A DNA stretch of 28,303 bases from JAZLGI01 sp045616225 (GTDB lineage Bacteria > Spirochaetota > Spirochaetia > Sphaerochaetales > Sphaerochaetaceae), in contig JAZLGI010000037.1 in assembly GCA_045616225.1 (NCBI GenBank), forward strand, positions 1-28,303. The letters are read 5' to 3'. The notes under the pieces were generated by a model. That model was not told where the DNA came from. It did no database searches and worked only from the letters and a program-made list of their open reading frames with translations. Positions 7,068-15,028 of the stretch are shown here, in pieces. How positions within the stretch are numbered: the stretch's first letter is position 1; every line of letters begins with the position of its first letter. Both the position numbers and the translations under genes were made by a program.

Positions 7068-9125
7068 ATGAAGAAAGAGTATGAGGCATTGTTTACTCCT
7101 TGGAAGATTGGAAACTGTGAAATCAAAAACAGGATTGTCCAGACTTCAATGGGAGGCACTTCTATCTTTGGATGGATGGAACCAAATCATTTTGACAAGG
7201 AAGCTGCAAATTTCCTTCTTGAAAGAGCAAAAAACAATTGTGGTCTAATCCTTCCCGGAATTGCACCAATACGTGACACAATGTTTGGTAAGTGGTTGTA
7301 CCAGGGAAAAGGAAAATTTGAACAGCTTAAAGATTTTATGGAAGAGTTCCATAAGACCGGAGCAAAGATGTTCGTTCAGCTAACTGCAGGAATGGGAAGA
7401 AGTATGGCTGTTAACGATCTCATGGCAAATATGATTAAGAACAAAGCTCTTGGTTTTCTTTTGAAACCTGTTTTTGACATGGATTTCATTTGCGGAAGTG
7501 CAAGTGCAAACGAAAACCGTTGGGCAGATGGTTGTTATTCAAAGCCTTATACAAAAGAACAGATTCAGCAGATAGTTGAAGCTTTTGCAAAAACTGCAAA
7601 ACTTTGTCAGGACGCAGGTGTAGATGGTATTGAAGTCCATGCAGTGCATGAAGGTTATATGCTGGACCAGTTTGCAATGAAGTACACAAACCAGAGAACA
7701 GATGAATATGGCGGTTCTTTGGAAAACAGACTTCGTTTTGCCTGTGATATTGTAAAGGCAATAAAAGAAGCCTGCGGAAAAGATTTCCCTGTAACACTCA
7801 GATATTCTGTAGTTTCATATACAAAGGGATTCAGACAGGGAGCTGTCCCTGGTGAAGAATACACAGAAGTTGGTCGTGACATGGAAGAGTCAGAAAAAGC
7901 AGCAAAGATTCTTCAGGATGCCGGTTATGATATGCTCAACTGTGATAACGGAACGTATGATGCATGGTATTGGGCTCACCCTCCTGTGTATATGCCAAAT
8001 AACTGCAATCTTGAAGATGTTGCCCACATTAAAAAGTATGTTGATATTCCTGTAGTCTGTGCCGGTAAAATGACTCCTGACGTGGCAGCCAAAGCAATTG
8101 AAGAAGGAAAGATAGATGCAATGGGTGTTGCACGTCAATTCCTGGTAGATCCGGAATGGATTACAAAGCTTATGGAAGACAGAGAAGAGGAGATTAAGCC
8201 TTGTATTAACTGTCACAACGGATGCTTTAACATGTGTAAGCACGGAAATTCAAACAATGACCAGGATCTTGGAGATGCAATTCACATGGCACGTTGTGCG
8301 CTTAATCCTCAGACCATGCAGACTAAAAAATACCGAATTGTAAAAACAAGTTCTCCAAAGACTGTTGGAATCATAGGCGGTGGTATAGGTGGAATGGAAG
8401 CTGCTCTTGTATTGAAAGCAAGAGGTCATAAACCTGTAATTTACGAGAAAACAGATTCCCTTGGAGGAACATTTGTAAAAGCTGCAGCTTTCTCCTTCAA
8501 AGAGCATGATAAACAGCTGATTGAATGGTATAAGCGTGAAATCAAAAAGGCAGAAATAGAGGTAAGGTTTAATACTGAAGTAAAAGACCCGTCTTCCTTA
8601 CATGAAGACAAGGTAATTGTTGCAACAGGCAGTTATGCAAATCGTCCAGGCATTCCGGGTCTCAGAGAATTTGGAATTGAACCTACTGAATTCCTTTCAG
8701 GAAAGAAAACCGTTGGTGACAATGTAATCATTGTAGGAGGCGGACTTACCGGTTGTGAAATTGCATACGACCTTACACTTCAGGGAAAGAAAGTTCAGAT
8801 TGTTGAAATGTTGGATGATCTTGTTTCCGCAAAGGGTATTTGCCTTGCAAATTCATCTTTCTTAAGAGAAATGCTGGCATTTAAGAAAGTTCCTGTTTAT
8901 CTCAATACAAAACTTCTGAAGGTAACTGAGAATGGTGTTGAAGTTCAGGGACCGGACGGAAAAACTTTTAAACTTTCCGGAGACAGTGTAATAACTTGTA
9001 TGGGTTATCGTTCAAGACCAATTGCCGCTCCGTCAAGGAGAGTTCATCTTGTAGGAGATGCAGATAAAGTCGGAAATCTCAGGACTGTCATTTGGAGAGC
9101 CTGGGATGTTGCAATGAAAATCTAA
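7068..9125 (+). CDS. OYE-family NADH:flavin oxidoreductase with FAD/NAD domain (2,4-dienoyl-CoA reductase-like)
   Basis: The 685-residue multidomain flavoprotein is related to 2,4-dienoyl-CoA reductase, bile-acid and enoate reductases, which reduce activated C=C bonds. Residues about 1-370 are the FMN-binding TIM barrel, with the proton-relay pair His191/His194 (EVHAVHEGYMLDQF) and a phosphate loop near GVARQFLVDP. Four cysteines for a [4Fe-4S] cluster follow: Cys379, Cys382, Cys386 and Cys410 (in CALNP); the last gap is about 12 residues longer than in E. coli FadH. The FAD domain begins at VGIIGGGIGGMEAA (433-446) and the NAD(P) domain at VIIVGGGLTGCEIA (553-566). The start has an AGGAGAG site. 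It is the first gene of an operon with both aconitase-X subunits. The true substrate cannot be read from the sequence. Confidence 0.9.
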   Translation: MKKEYEALFTPWKIGNCEIKNRIVQTSMGGTSIFGWMEPNHFDKEAANFLLERAKNNCGLILPGIAPIRDTMFGKWLYQGKGKFEQLKDFMEEFHKTGAKMFVQLTAGMGRSMAVNDLMANMIKNKALGFLLKPVFDMDFICGSASANENRWADGCYSKPYTKEQIQQIVEAFAKTAKLCQDAGVDGIEVHAVHEGYMLDQFAMKYTNQRTDEYGGSLENRLRFACDIVKAIKEACGKDFPVTLRYSVVSYTKGFRQGAVPGEEYTEVGRDMEESEKAAKILQDAGYDMLNCDNGTYDAWYWAHPPVYMPNNCNLEDVAHIKKYVDIPVVCAGKMTPDVAAKAIEEGKIDAMGVARQFLVDPEWITKLMEDREEEIKPCINCHNGCFNMCKHGNSNNDQDLGDAIHMARCALNPQTMQTKKYRIVKTSSPKTVGIIGGGIGGMEAALVLKARGHKPVIYEKTDSLGGTFVKAAAFSFKEHDKQLIEWYKREIKKAEIEVRFNTEVKDPSSLHEDKVIVATGSYANRPGIPGLREFGIEPTEFLSGKKTVGDNVIIVGGGLTGCEIAYDLTLQGKKVQIVEMLDDLVSAKGICLANSSFLREMLAFKKVPVYLNTKLLKVTENGVEVQGPDGKTFKLSGDSVITCMGYRSRPIAAPSRRVHLVGDADKVGNLRTVIWRAWDVAMKI

Positions 9126-9142
9126 TTTTGAGAGAGCAGAAA

Positions 9143-10435
9143 ATGTACGAACCAAAAATGAAGCTTACAAAAGAGCAACAGGGCATTTTAAACGGAGACA
9201 ATGGACCTGTAATGGCTCAGGTAATGGAAACATTGGTAATGTTCGGAGATATGTTTGGTGCAAAGCAACTTGTACCGGTAACACATAATCACGGACATTT
9301 GGTAACAAGTTTTGGACTTGGCCTTTTAAAACCGCTTTATTCTACAATGGACAAGTTGGTAGAAGCAGGAATTAAGGTTAAGGGAGATTTTACAATAGAT
9401 CCAAGACCAATGGATTTTGAGAATGTCCCGTATAATGTGATTGATAAACTTATAAACAGTAAGATTCTGTATACAGGACAAAAACGTTATGAGAAACAGC
9501 TTGAGGCTGTGGGGTTAAAGAATTCCAACGCTTTTACTTGTGCCTGTTATCTTCCTGAAGTAGGAAATGTTCCTAAAAAAGGTGACGTTCTTTCTTGGGC
9601 AGAAAGCAGTGCAGTTGTTTTTGCAAACAGTGTCCTTGGTGCAAGGTGCAACAGAAACAGCGGAATGTTGGATCTTTTTGGCTCTATCTTGGGCCTTGTT
9701 CCGGAATTTGGCTTTTTGACAGATGAAGGAAGAAAAGCAACTTGGAAAGTTATCATAAAGACAACAAAGAAACCGGAAGCTCAGATTCTGGGTTCTGCAA
9801 TTGGTATGAAAGTTGTTGAAGATGTTCCTTATGTCGTTGGACTTGATAAGTGGTTGGGAACAGAGCTTAATGATGAAACCCTCAGTTATCTTAAGGACTT
9901 TGGTGCTGCAACTGCTTCAAATGGTGCAGTAGGTTTGTATCATGTAGATAAACTTACTCCGGAGGCTGTTGAACAGGGAGAAGGTCTTCTTGCAGAAAAC
10001 TGCAAAGAGTACATCATTGATGATGAAGAACTTGAGAGAGTTTACAAGAATTATCCGGTAATGTGGAAAAACAAGGATGCAGAACCAACTCTTTGTTTTA
10101 TAGGTTGCCCTCATCTTACATTCCAGCAACTCAACAAATGGACAGAGGATATAGAATCTTCACTTAAGAAAAACGGGCAAAAGAAAGTTTCTGTCCGTAC
10201 TGTTCTTACAACTGCTCCTGATGTTGCAGATAAATTCAAAAAGACAGAAATGTATAAGAGGTTGCTTGCAACCGGTGCAACACTTGCTTGTATTTGTCCT
10301 CTTATGTATACAAGTAACCCACTTACCAAGAAGCGTCCTATTATGACCAGTAGTAATAAGCTAAGAACATATTCTATGGCCCGTTATTACAAAGATGCAG
10401 AAATTCTTGAAAAGATTACCGGAGGTGCAAAATGA
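9143..10435 (+). CDS. Aconitase X, catalytic (large) subunit
   Basis: This 430-residue protein is the AcnX large domain (formerly DUF521). Characterised members are cis-3-hydroxy-L-proline dehydratase in bacteria and phosphomevalonate dehydratase in archaea, both iron-sulfur hydro-lyases. Family landmarks are PVTHNHGHLV (45-54), WAESSAVVFANSVLGAR (152-168), and the cysteine sites TCACY (Cys133/Cys135), GCPH (Cys322) and CICPL (Cys383/Cys385), three of which would hold the cluster. Unusual residues are Cys135 where I recall Pro (TCxPY) and Cys169 where I recall Thr (GARTNR). I start at the ATG at 9143; an in-frame ATG at 9092 lies inside the previous gene and has no family support. The ribosome site is weak (GAGAG). 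The stop overlaps the small-subunit start (ATGA). Substrate unknown. Confidence 0.88.
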   Translation: MYEPKMKLTKEQQGILNGDNGPVMAQVMETLVMFGDMFGAKQLVPVTHNHGHLVTSFGLGLLKPLYSTMDKLVEAGIKVKGDFTIDPRPMDFENVPYNVIDKLINSKILYTGQKRYEKQLEAVGLKNSNAFTCACYLPEVGNVPKKGDVLSWAESSAVVFANSVLGARCNRNSGMLDLFGSILGLVPEFGFLTDEGRKATWKVIIKTTKKPEAQILGSAIGMKVVEDVPYVVGLDKWLGTELNDETLSYLKDFGAATASNGAVGLYHVDKLTPEAVEQGEGLLAENCKEYIIDDEELERVYKNYPVMWKNKDAEPTLCFIGCPHLTFQQLNKWTEDIESSLKKNGQKKVSVRTVLTTAPDVADKFKKTEMYKRLLATGATLACICPLMYTSNPLTKKRPIMTSSNKLRTYSMARYYKDAEILEKITGGAK

Positions 10436-10875
10436 GTAAAACTTTTAAGGGCAGAGTTCTTGCCGGAGGAACTTTCAAGGGTGAGGCAATAGTTTCCCAC
10501 AACGGAGTAAACTCACTTGCTACATTTCAGGGTTCAATGCTTAAAGGCGCAAAGGAAATTATTGCCAGTGATCAGAATAATGCAGACATTTTTCAGAAAA
10601 ACCTTACAGGAAAGGCTCTTTGTCTACCTGTAACAATTGGTTCTACTACCGGCGGTCTGGTAATTCAGACTGTTTGTGCAGCAAAAGTAAATCCTGCAGC
10701 ATTTCTTTTCAGTGAACACATAGATTCCCTTGCTGCAAGCGGAATTGTTCTTGCACGTGTTTGGGAAAACAGTGATGTCATAGCAATTGATCAGCTTGGA
10801 AAAGAATTCCTAGATACTGTTAAAACAGGAGATCAGCTTTCAATTGATGAAGACGGAACAGTAACCATTCTTTAA
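10432..10875 (+). CDS. Aconitase X, swivel (small) subunit
   Basis: The 147-residue protein is the AcnX swivel domain (formerly DUF126), which closes over the large subunit's active site. Many AcnX enzymes have the two parts fused; here they are separate. Family features are the opening GRVLAGGTFKGEAIVSH (residues 5-21), GKALCLPVTIGSTTGGLV (about 61-78, where the standard motif is near PGGRGSSTGS) and the C-terminal strand pair GDQLSIDEDGTVTIL. The loop that usually reads SFWGG is ATFQG here, so the substrate pocket may differ from that of characterised hydroxyproline dehydratases. The start codon overlaps the large-subunit stop by four bases and has an excellent GGAGGTG ribosome site, consistent with equal production of both subunits. 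Confidence 0.85.
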   Translation: MSKTFKGRVLAGGTFKGEAIVSHNGVNSLATFQGSMLKGAKEIIASDQNNADIFQKNLTGKALCLPVTIGSTTGGLVIQTVCAAKVNPAAFLFSEHIDSLAASGIVLARVWENSDVIAIDQLGKEFLDTVKTGDQLSIDEDGTVTIL

Positions 10876-10895
10876 TTCCTGAAAGTTTAGTATTA

Positions 10896-10934
10896 AAAAA
10901 GGACCAAAGTGCAGTTTTGCCTTTGGTCCTTTTT
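10896..10934. terminator. Bidirectional terminator between aconitase X operon and lipoprotein gene
   Basis: A perfect 14-bp stem (AAAAAGGACCAAAG, 10896-10909, with CTTTGGTCCTTTTT, 10921-10934) encloses an 11-base loop. The A-run on the left and the T-run on the right make it work in both directions. It lies between two convergent genes. Confidence 0.93.
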
Positions 10935-10953
10935 CTGATTGTTTTACAGTATT

Positions 10954-12063
10954 TTAAAATGAGAATCCTAAACCTGCGTCAAAAAGGAAGTTCTTTGACG
11001 GAATGTCATAACTTATTTTAAAAATACAATCCAGCCAATTGTATGAAACATTTATTCCGGTCTGCGGGGCCAGAAGCCATTGTTGGGTAATATCATCTTC
11101 TACATGACCGCCTACTTCAAAACCAAACAAAAGCCAAGTATGAGGTGAACACTTTAGTGTTAATCCAAATGGGAAAGAGTCTATTTCTTCTTTATAATCT
11201 TCATAGAATCCTACATAACAACCAAGCCCTTTTGAAGCAAGCCAAAGACCATCTACACCCATTCTTTCAGACAACAGTGAATGTGCATATGTCAATGAGA
11301 AAACAGTTCTGTTTCTATCACAACTCCAAGGGTGTATTATTTCTTCTCTGTCTGTTCTTGAAAAAACAAATTCTCTACATTCTCCCTGGTCATTCAGTAC
11401 AATTTTGTAATCTGGGTACTTTCTGTCTACAGGGAAGAAAACAAGTCCGCTATAAGCTTTATTGCTTTCTATTTCATTTGAAAAAAGAAGAGTCTGTTTA
11501 AGGAAATTAATATTTGTTTTCAATTCATGTTCTGTTTCTTCGCTTACCATTTCTGCTAATAAAGCTGTAAAAAAAGCGTTAGAAGGATCATAGTAACGGT
11601 ATGTTAAGACAGTTCCTGATTCAGATGAAAAAGATATTGTTTCGTATGGGTCAAAGACTGCATCCAAAACGGCAAGAACCGCAATTACATCTGCTGCAGT
11701 TTTTGCAGCCTTTGCCTCATTGACCTTTGAAGAAAAGAAATCAAGACAATCCCATGTACCAATCTCTTTCCAGGAATCTGTATCCTTGTTTCCTCCAAGG
11801 ACTGAAATCTGACTGTCTTTGAAAGAATAAGGTTCTTCTGTTGTATTGTTTAACTCAATGAGTACGGAATTGTATCCGCCATCTGACTTTCTACCTGCCG
11901 CTTTTGCAGAAAGATTTGCAGTGGTAGTTTGCTGAAAGTCTCTTCCGTTTTCAAAAACAATTTTGTTTCCGGATGTTTCAGATGAAATTAAATATGATTC
12001 TGTAACGCAGGAAGACAAAAGAAACGTTACAAGAACAACTAGTAAAAAAAGCATCTTTTTCAT
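10954..12063 (-). CDS. Unrecognised lipoprotein, 369 residues
   Basis: I do not recognise this family. The protein has a clear lipoprotein signal (MKKMLFLLVVLVTFLLSSC, lipidated Cys19), so it is membrane-anchored outside the cytoplasm. The mature part starts with a beta-rich section. A short Ala-rich hydrophobic segment, about residues 115-137, follows (KAAKTAADVIAVLAVLDAVF). The C-terminal third has alternating, aromatic-rich strands (TWLLFGFEVGGHV, TGINVSYNWLDCIFKIS) and ends LFDAGLGFSF. That ending, with a terminal Phe, resembles the insertion signal of outer-membrane beta-barrels. No ribosome site precedes the ATG at 12063; a TATTAT box lies seven bases upstream. It is a single gene between a convergent operon and a divergent one. 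Confidence 0.85.
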   Translation of the reverse strand: MKKMLFLLVVLVTFLLSSCVTESYLISSETSGNKIVFENGRDFQQTTTANLSAKAAGRKSDGGYNSVLIELNNTTEEPYSFKDSQISVLGGNKDTDSWKEIGTWDCLDFFSSKVNEAKAAKTAADVIAVLAVLDAVFDPYETISFSSESGTVLTYRYYDPSNAFFTALLAEMVSEETEHELKTNINFLKQTLLFSNEIESNKAYSGLVFFPVDRKYPDYKIVLNDQGECREFVFSRTDREEIIHPWSCDRNRTVFSLTYAHSLLSERMGVDGLWLASKGLGCYVGFYEDYKEEIDSFPFGLTLKCSPHTWLLFGFEVGGHVEDDITQQWLLAPQTGINVSYNWLDCIFKISYDIPSKNFLFDAGLGFSF

Positions 12064-12070
12064 GTCAAAA

Positions 12071-12076
12071 ATAATA
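12071..12076 (-). promoter_or_regulatory. Candidate -10 box of the 369-residue lipoprotein gene, leaderless
   Basis: TATTAT on the minus strand is separated from the ATG by seven bases, so transcription would begin at or one base before the start codon. There is no Shine-Dalgarno sequence. No good -35 hexamer was found at 16-18 bases. Confidence 0.4.
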
Positions 12077-12120
12077 CGTTAAGATTTGCAAAAAGACTAC
12101 CTATTTTAGTTTGTTTTCCT

Positions 12121-12126
12121 TACAAT
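12121..12126 (+). promoter_or_regulatory. Candidate -10 box of the HAD nucleotidase gene, leaderless
   Basis: TACAAT is followed by six bases and then the ATG at 12133, exactly where a transcript would begin. No ribosome site lies in between. The -35 region (around 12098-12104) is poor. Confidence 0.45.
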
Positions 12127-12132
12127 TTGACT

Positions 12133-12825
12133 ATGAGTAAATTTGATGCTGTTCTTTGGGATATTGACGGAACATTACTGGATTTTGCTGCATCTGAAAA
12201 ACTTTCTCTGAAGAAGTGCTTTGAAAAATTAAACCTTGGTACTTGTACAAATGAAATGGTCTCACGGTATTCAGAAATAAATGTAAAATATTGGGAGGCT
12301 TTGGAACGGGGTGAGATGACCCGTTCTCAGATTCTTGTAGGAAGATTTACAGAATTCTTAAAAGAAAGAAATTTGGATGTCTCTATTGCTTCCCAATTGA
12401 ATTCATTGTATCAGGAGACCCTTGGAGATTTTATAGTTTTCATGCCAAAGGCAAAAGAAACTGTTCTTTATCTTAAAGGAAAGATTCCACAGTATGCAGT
12501 ATCAAACGGGACTGTACAAGCTCAAAGCAGAAAATTAAAAAATAGTGGTCTTTCCCTGGTTTTTGATGATGTTTTTCTATCTGAAGAGGTTGGATTTGAA
12601 AAGCCAATGAAAGAATTTTTTGATGCAGTTTTCTTAAGACACAGCATATTGGAACCAAAGAAGACAATACTTATAGGAGATTCACTCACAAGTGATATCC
12701 AAGGTGCAATCAATGCCGGCATAGTGTCCTGTTGGTTTAATCCAAAGCATGAGAAAAACACAAAGGGAATAATACCGGATATTGAGTTGGATGACCTCTC
12801 ACGTGTAATTGAATTAGTTTTATAA
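12133..12825 (+). CDS. HAD-superfamily hydrolase, YjjG-type pyrimidine nucleotidase
   Basis: This 230-residue protein is a HAD phosphatase close to YjjG, a house-cleaning 5'-nucleotidase for non-canonical pyrimidine nucleotides. Motif I is WDIDGTLLDF (nucleophile Asp10, acid Asp12), motif II is AVSNGT, motif III is the Lys in GFEKP, and motif IV is IGDSLTSDIQGAINAG. The helical cap contains ALERGEMTRSQILVGRF, which resembles the YjjG cap. I start at the ATG at 12133; a TTG at 12127 would add two residues, but it lies directly after the -10 box. It is the first gene of a close-packed run; the next gene begins 13 bases downstream. The YjjG-level call is good, but HAD substrates are hard to fix from sequence. 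Confidence 0.85.
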   Translation: MSKFDAVLWDIDGTLLDFAASEKLSLKKCFEKLNLGTCTNEMVSRYSEINVKYWEALERGEMTRSQILVGRFTEFLKERNLDVSIASQLNSLYQETLGDFIVFMPKAKETVLYLKGKIPQYAVSNGTVQAQSRKLKNSGLSLVFDDVFLSEEVGFEKPMKEFFDAVFLRHSILEPKKTILIGDSLTSDIQGAINAGIVSCWFNPKHEKNTKGIIPDIELDDLSRVIELVL

Positions 12826-12838
12826 AAAGGAGGTTTGT

Positions 12839-13885
12839 ATGGATACGGTAACACTAGGTAAAACCGGCATTACGGTAAACAAAAACGGATTTGGGGCTTT
12901 GCCTATTCAGAGAATTTCAACAGAAGATGCAGTTTATCTTGCAAGAAAAGCTTTTAACGCGGGAATTACTTACTTTGATACTGCAAGAGATTATACGGAC
13001 AGTGAGATTAAGTTGGGAGAAGCTTTTGACGGAATCAGAGATAAGATATTCATTGCAACAAAAACTCATGCTACCAATGTAGAGGAGTTTTGGAAAGATT
13101 TGAAACAATCCCTTGAAAACCTCAGAACAGATTATATAGACGTATATCAATTCCATAACCCTCCTTTCTGTCCTAAACCGGGTGATGGCAGCGGAGTTTA
13201 TGAAGCAATGCTTGAAGCAAAACAAAAAGGAATGATTAGGCATATTGGTATTACCAATCACAGACTTCATGTTGCTCAGGAAGCTATTGACAGCGGTCTT
13301 TATGAAACACTGCAGTTCCCGTTTTGCTATATTTCCGGTGAAAAAGAAATTAAACTGGTAAAAGACTGTAAAGAAAAGGGAATGGGTTTTGTTGCCATGA
13401 AAGGACTTTCCGGCGGTCTGTTGAATAATTCCAAACTCTGTTATGCCTTTGAAGCTATGTATGACAATGTTCTTCCTATCTGGGGAATTCAGAAAGAAAA
13501 AGAGTTGGATGAATGGATTTCCTATATAGATAATCCTCCTGTAATGGATGATGAAATGAGAAAAATAATGGAAGCAGACAGGAAAGAGCTTTCAGGAGAA
13601 TTCTGCAGAAGTTGCGGTTACTGTATGCCTTGTACTGTAGGTATTCAGATTAACCAGTGTGCAAGAATGATTCAGCTTATCAGAAGAAGTCCGTCAGATA
13701 GTCATCTGACACCAAAGTCTCAGGCTATGATGATGAAAATAGAGGATTGTATTAATTGCGGAAAGTGTATGACCAAGTGTCCTTACGAACTTAATATTCC
13801 AAAATTATTGAAGAAAAACCTGGAAGATTACCGCAAAATATTAAACGGAGAGATTTCCGTAAGAAACACAGAAGCAAGAAATTGA
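12839..13885 (+). CDS. Aldo/keto reductase with C-terminal ferredoxin domain
   Basis: The 348-residue protein joins an aldo/keto reductase barrel (about residues 1-245) to an iron-sulfur domain. The catalytic tetrad is Asp47, Tyr52, Lys75 and His106 (YFDTARDYTDSE, IATKTHA, YQFHNP). The C-terminal part has CRSCGYCMPC (Cys256, 259, 262, 265) plus Cys274, and then a classic [4Fe-4S] motif CINCGKCMTKCP (Cys304, 307, 310, 314). This architecture is common in anaerobes, and the electron partner and substrate are usually unknown. The ribosome site is strong (AAGGAGG). It follows the HAD gene by 13 bases and precedes a second ferredoxin-containing gene by 15 bases, so the two probably work under the same control. 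Confidence 0.93.
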   Translation: MDTVTLGKTGITVNKNGFGALPIQRISTEDAVYLARKAFNAGITYFDTARDYTDSEIKLGEAFDGIRDKIFIATKTHATNVEEFWKDLKQSLENLRTDYIDVYQFHNPPFCPKPGDGSGVYEAMLEAKQKGMIRHIGITNHRLHVAQEAIDSGLYETLQFPFCYISGEKEIKLVKDCKEKGMGFVAMKGLSGGLLNNSKLCYAFEAMYDNVLPIWGIQKEKELDEWISYIDNPPVMDDEMRKIMEADRKELSGEFCRSCGYCMPCTVGIQINQCARMIQLIRRSPSDSHLTPKSQAMMMKIEDCINCGKCMTKCPYELNIPKLLKKNLEDYRKILNGEISVRNTEARN

Positions 13886-13900
13886 TAGGGAGGAAAGAAG

Positions 13901-15028
13901 ATGTCAAGTAAAGTTTATTTTTGTGATTTCAGAACTTATTCAGAGGTTTCACGTTTGGAAAAATTTGAAAACCTTATTGATAAAGCAGGACTTGGAACAA
14001 TTGATTTTAAAGATAAATTTGTAGCAATAAAACTTCATTTCGGAGAATTCGGAAATCTGGCATTTATCAGACATCAGTATGTTGCCTGTTTGGCAAAATA
14101 TATAAAAGAAAGAGGTGGCAAGGTCTTTTTGACAGATTGCAATACTCTTTACACAGGAAGCAGAACAAATGCATTAGATCACTTGGACACTGTAATAGCA
14201 AATGGTTTTAACCAAGCTTCCATGCCGGGTGTAAATGTCATAATTGCCGATGGAATCAAGGGAACAGATGAAGTAGATGTTCCTGTTGAAGGCGCTGTTT
14301 ATTGTCCTACTGCAAAAATAGGACGGGCTGTTGTAGACGCAGATATTATTATTTCCCTTACTCATTTCAAAGGACACGAAGAAGCTTGTTTTGGCGGTAC
14401 TATGAAGAATCTTGGAATGGGATGCGGTTCAAGAGCAGGGAAAAAGGATATGCATACTTCCATGAAACCAAAATATGATGCAGGTAAGTGTATAGGATGT
14501 AAAAAATGCGCAAGTGTTTGCGCTCATTCTGCTCAGACCTTTGATAACAAGAAGATGGTTTTTGATGAAGAAAAATGTGCCGGTTGCGGAAGGTGTATTG
14601 AATTCTGTCCTACAGGTGCATTAAGTGTTCACAGTGATGCAGATGTTTTGACTTTAAACAGAAAAGTTGCAGAATACACAAAAGCTGTTATAAGCGGTAA
14701 ACCAAATTTCCATGTATCTCTTGTCTGTGATGTTTCTCCTTATTGTGATTGTTACGGCTCCAATGATGTGGCAATTGTTCCTGACGTTGGAATGTTTGCA
14801 TCATTTGACCCTGTTGCAATTGACCATGCCTGTGTAGATGCTGTAAATACACAAAAGGCAAATGATAATTGCCATATTACAGATAACGGCCCTTGTAAAT
14901 TTAACGATAATCTTCTGAATAATCATCCTACTACAAATTGGAAAGACCAATTGGACTATGCAGAAAAGCTTGGTTTGGGGTGCAAAGATTATGAACTTGT
15001 AAAACTTGATAAGGTCAGAAGCAAATAA
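13901..15028 (+). CDS. DUF362 protein with two [4Fe-4S] clusters
   Basis: The 375-residue protein is a DUF362 domain protein with an inserted 8-iron ferredoxin module. DUF362 landmarks are VAIKLHFGEFGN (41-52), the segment IISLTHFKGHEEACFGGTMKN (about 150-170) and a C-terminal SFDPVAIDHACVD (301-313). The ferredoxin module has CIGCKKCASVC (Cys197, 200, 203, 207) and CAGCGRCIEFCPTGA (Cys226, 229, 232, 236). Further cysteines (Cys276, 282, 284) may bind another cofactor. No characterised reaction is known to me for this family. The ribosome site is GGGAGGAAAG. Its stop codon overlaps the maf start (TAATG). Adjacency to the aldo/keto reductase-ferredoxin suggests a shared redox role, which is inference. 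Confidence 0.9.
   Translation: MSSKVYFCDFRTYSEVSRLEKFENLIDKAGLGTIDFKDKFVAIKLHFGEFGNLAFIRHQYVACLAKYIKERGGKVFLTDCNTLYTGSRTNALDHLDTVIANGFNQASMPGVNVIIADGIKGTDEVDVPVEGAVYCPTAKIGRAVVDADIIISLTHFKGHEEACFGGTMKNLGMGCGSRAGKKDMHTSMKPKYDAGKCIGCKKCASVCAHSAQTFDNKKMVFDEEKCAGCGRCIEFCPTGALSVHSDADVLTLNRKVAEYTKAVISGKPNFHVSLVCDVSPYCDCYGSNDVAIVPDVGMFASFDPVAIDHACVDAVNTQKANDNCHITDNGPCKFNDNLLNNHPTTNWKDQLDYAEKLGLGCKDYELVKLDKVRSK

Noticed and set aside
7486..8507. Minus-strand open frames of 75-117 codons opposite the flavoprotein gene
   Set aside because: They are antisense shadows of a well-supported gene, with no ribosome sites and no protein-like composition.
9092..9142. Upstream in-frame start for the aconitase X large subunit
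   Set aside because: It lies within the end of the flavoprotein gene and adds residues not seen in the family; the ATG at 9143 fits the expected N-terminus.
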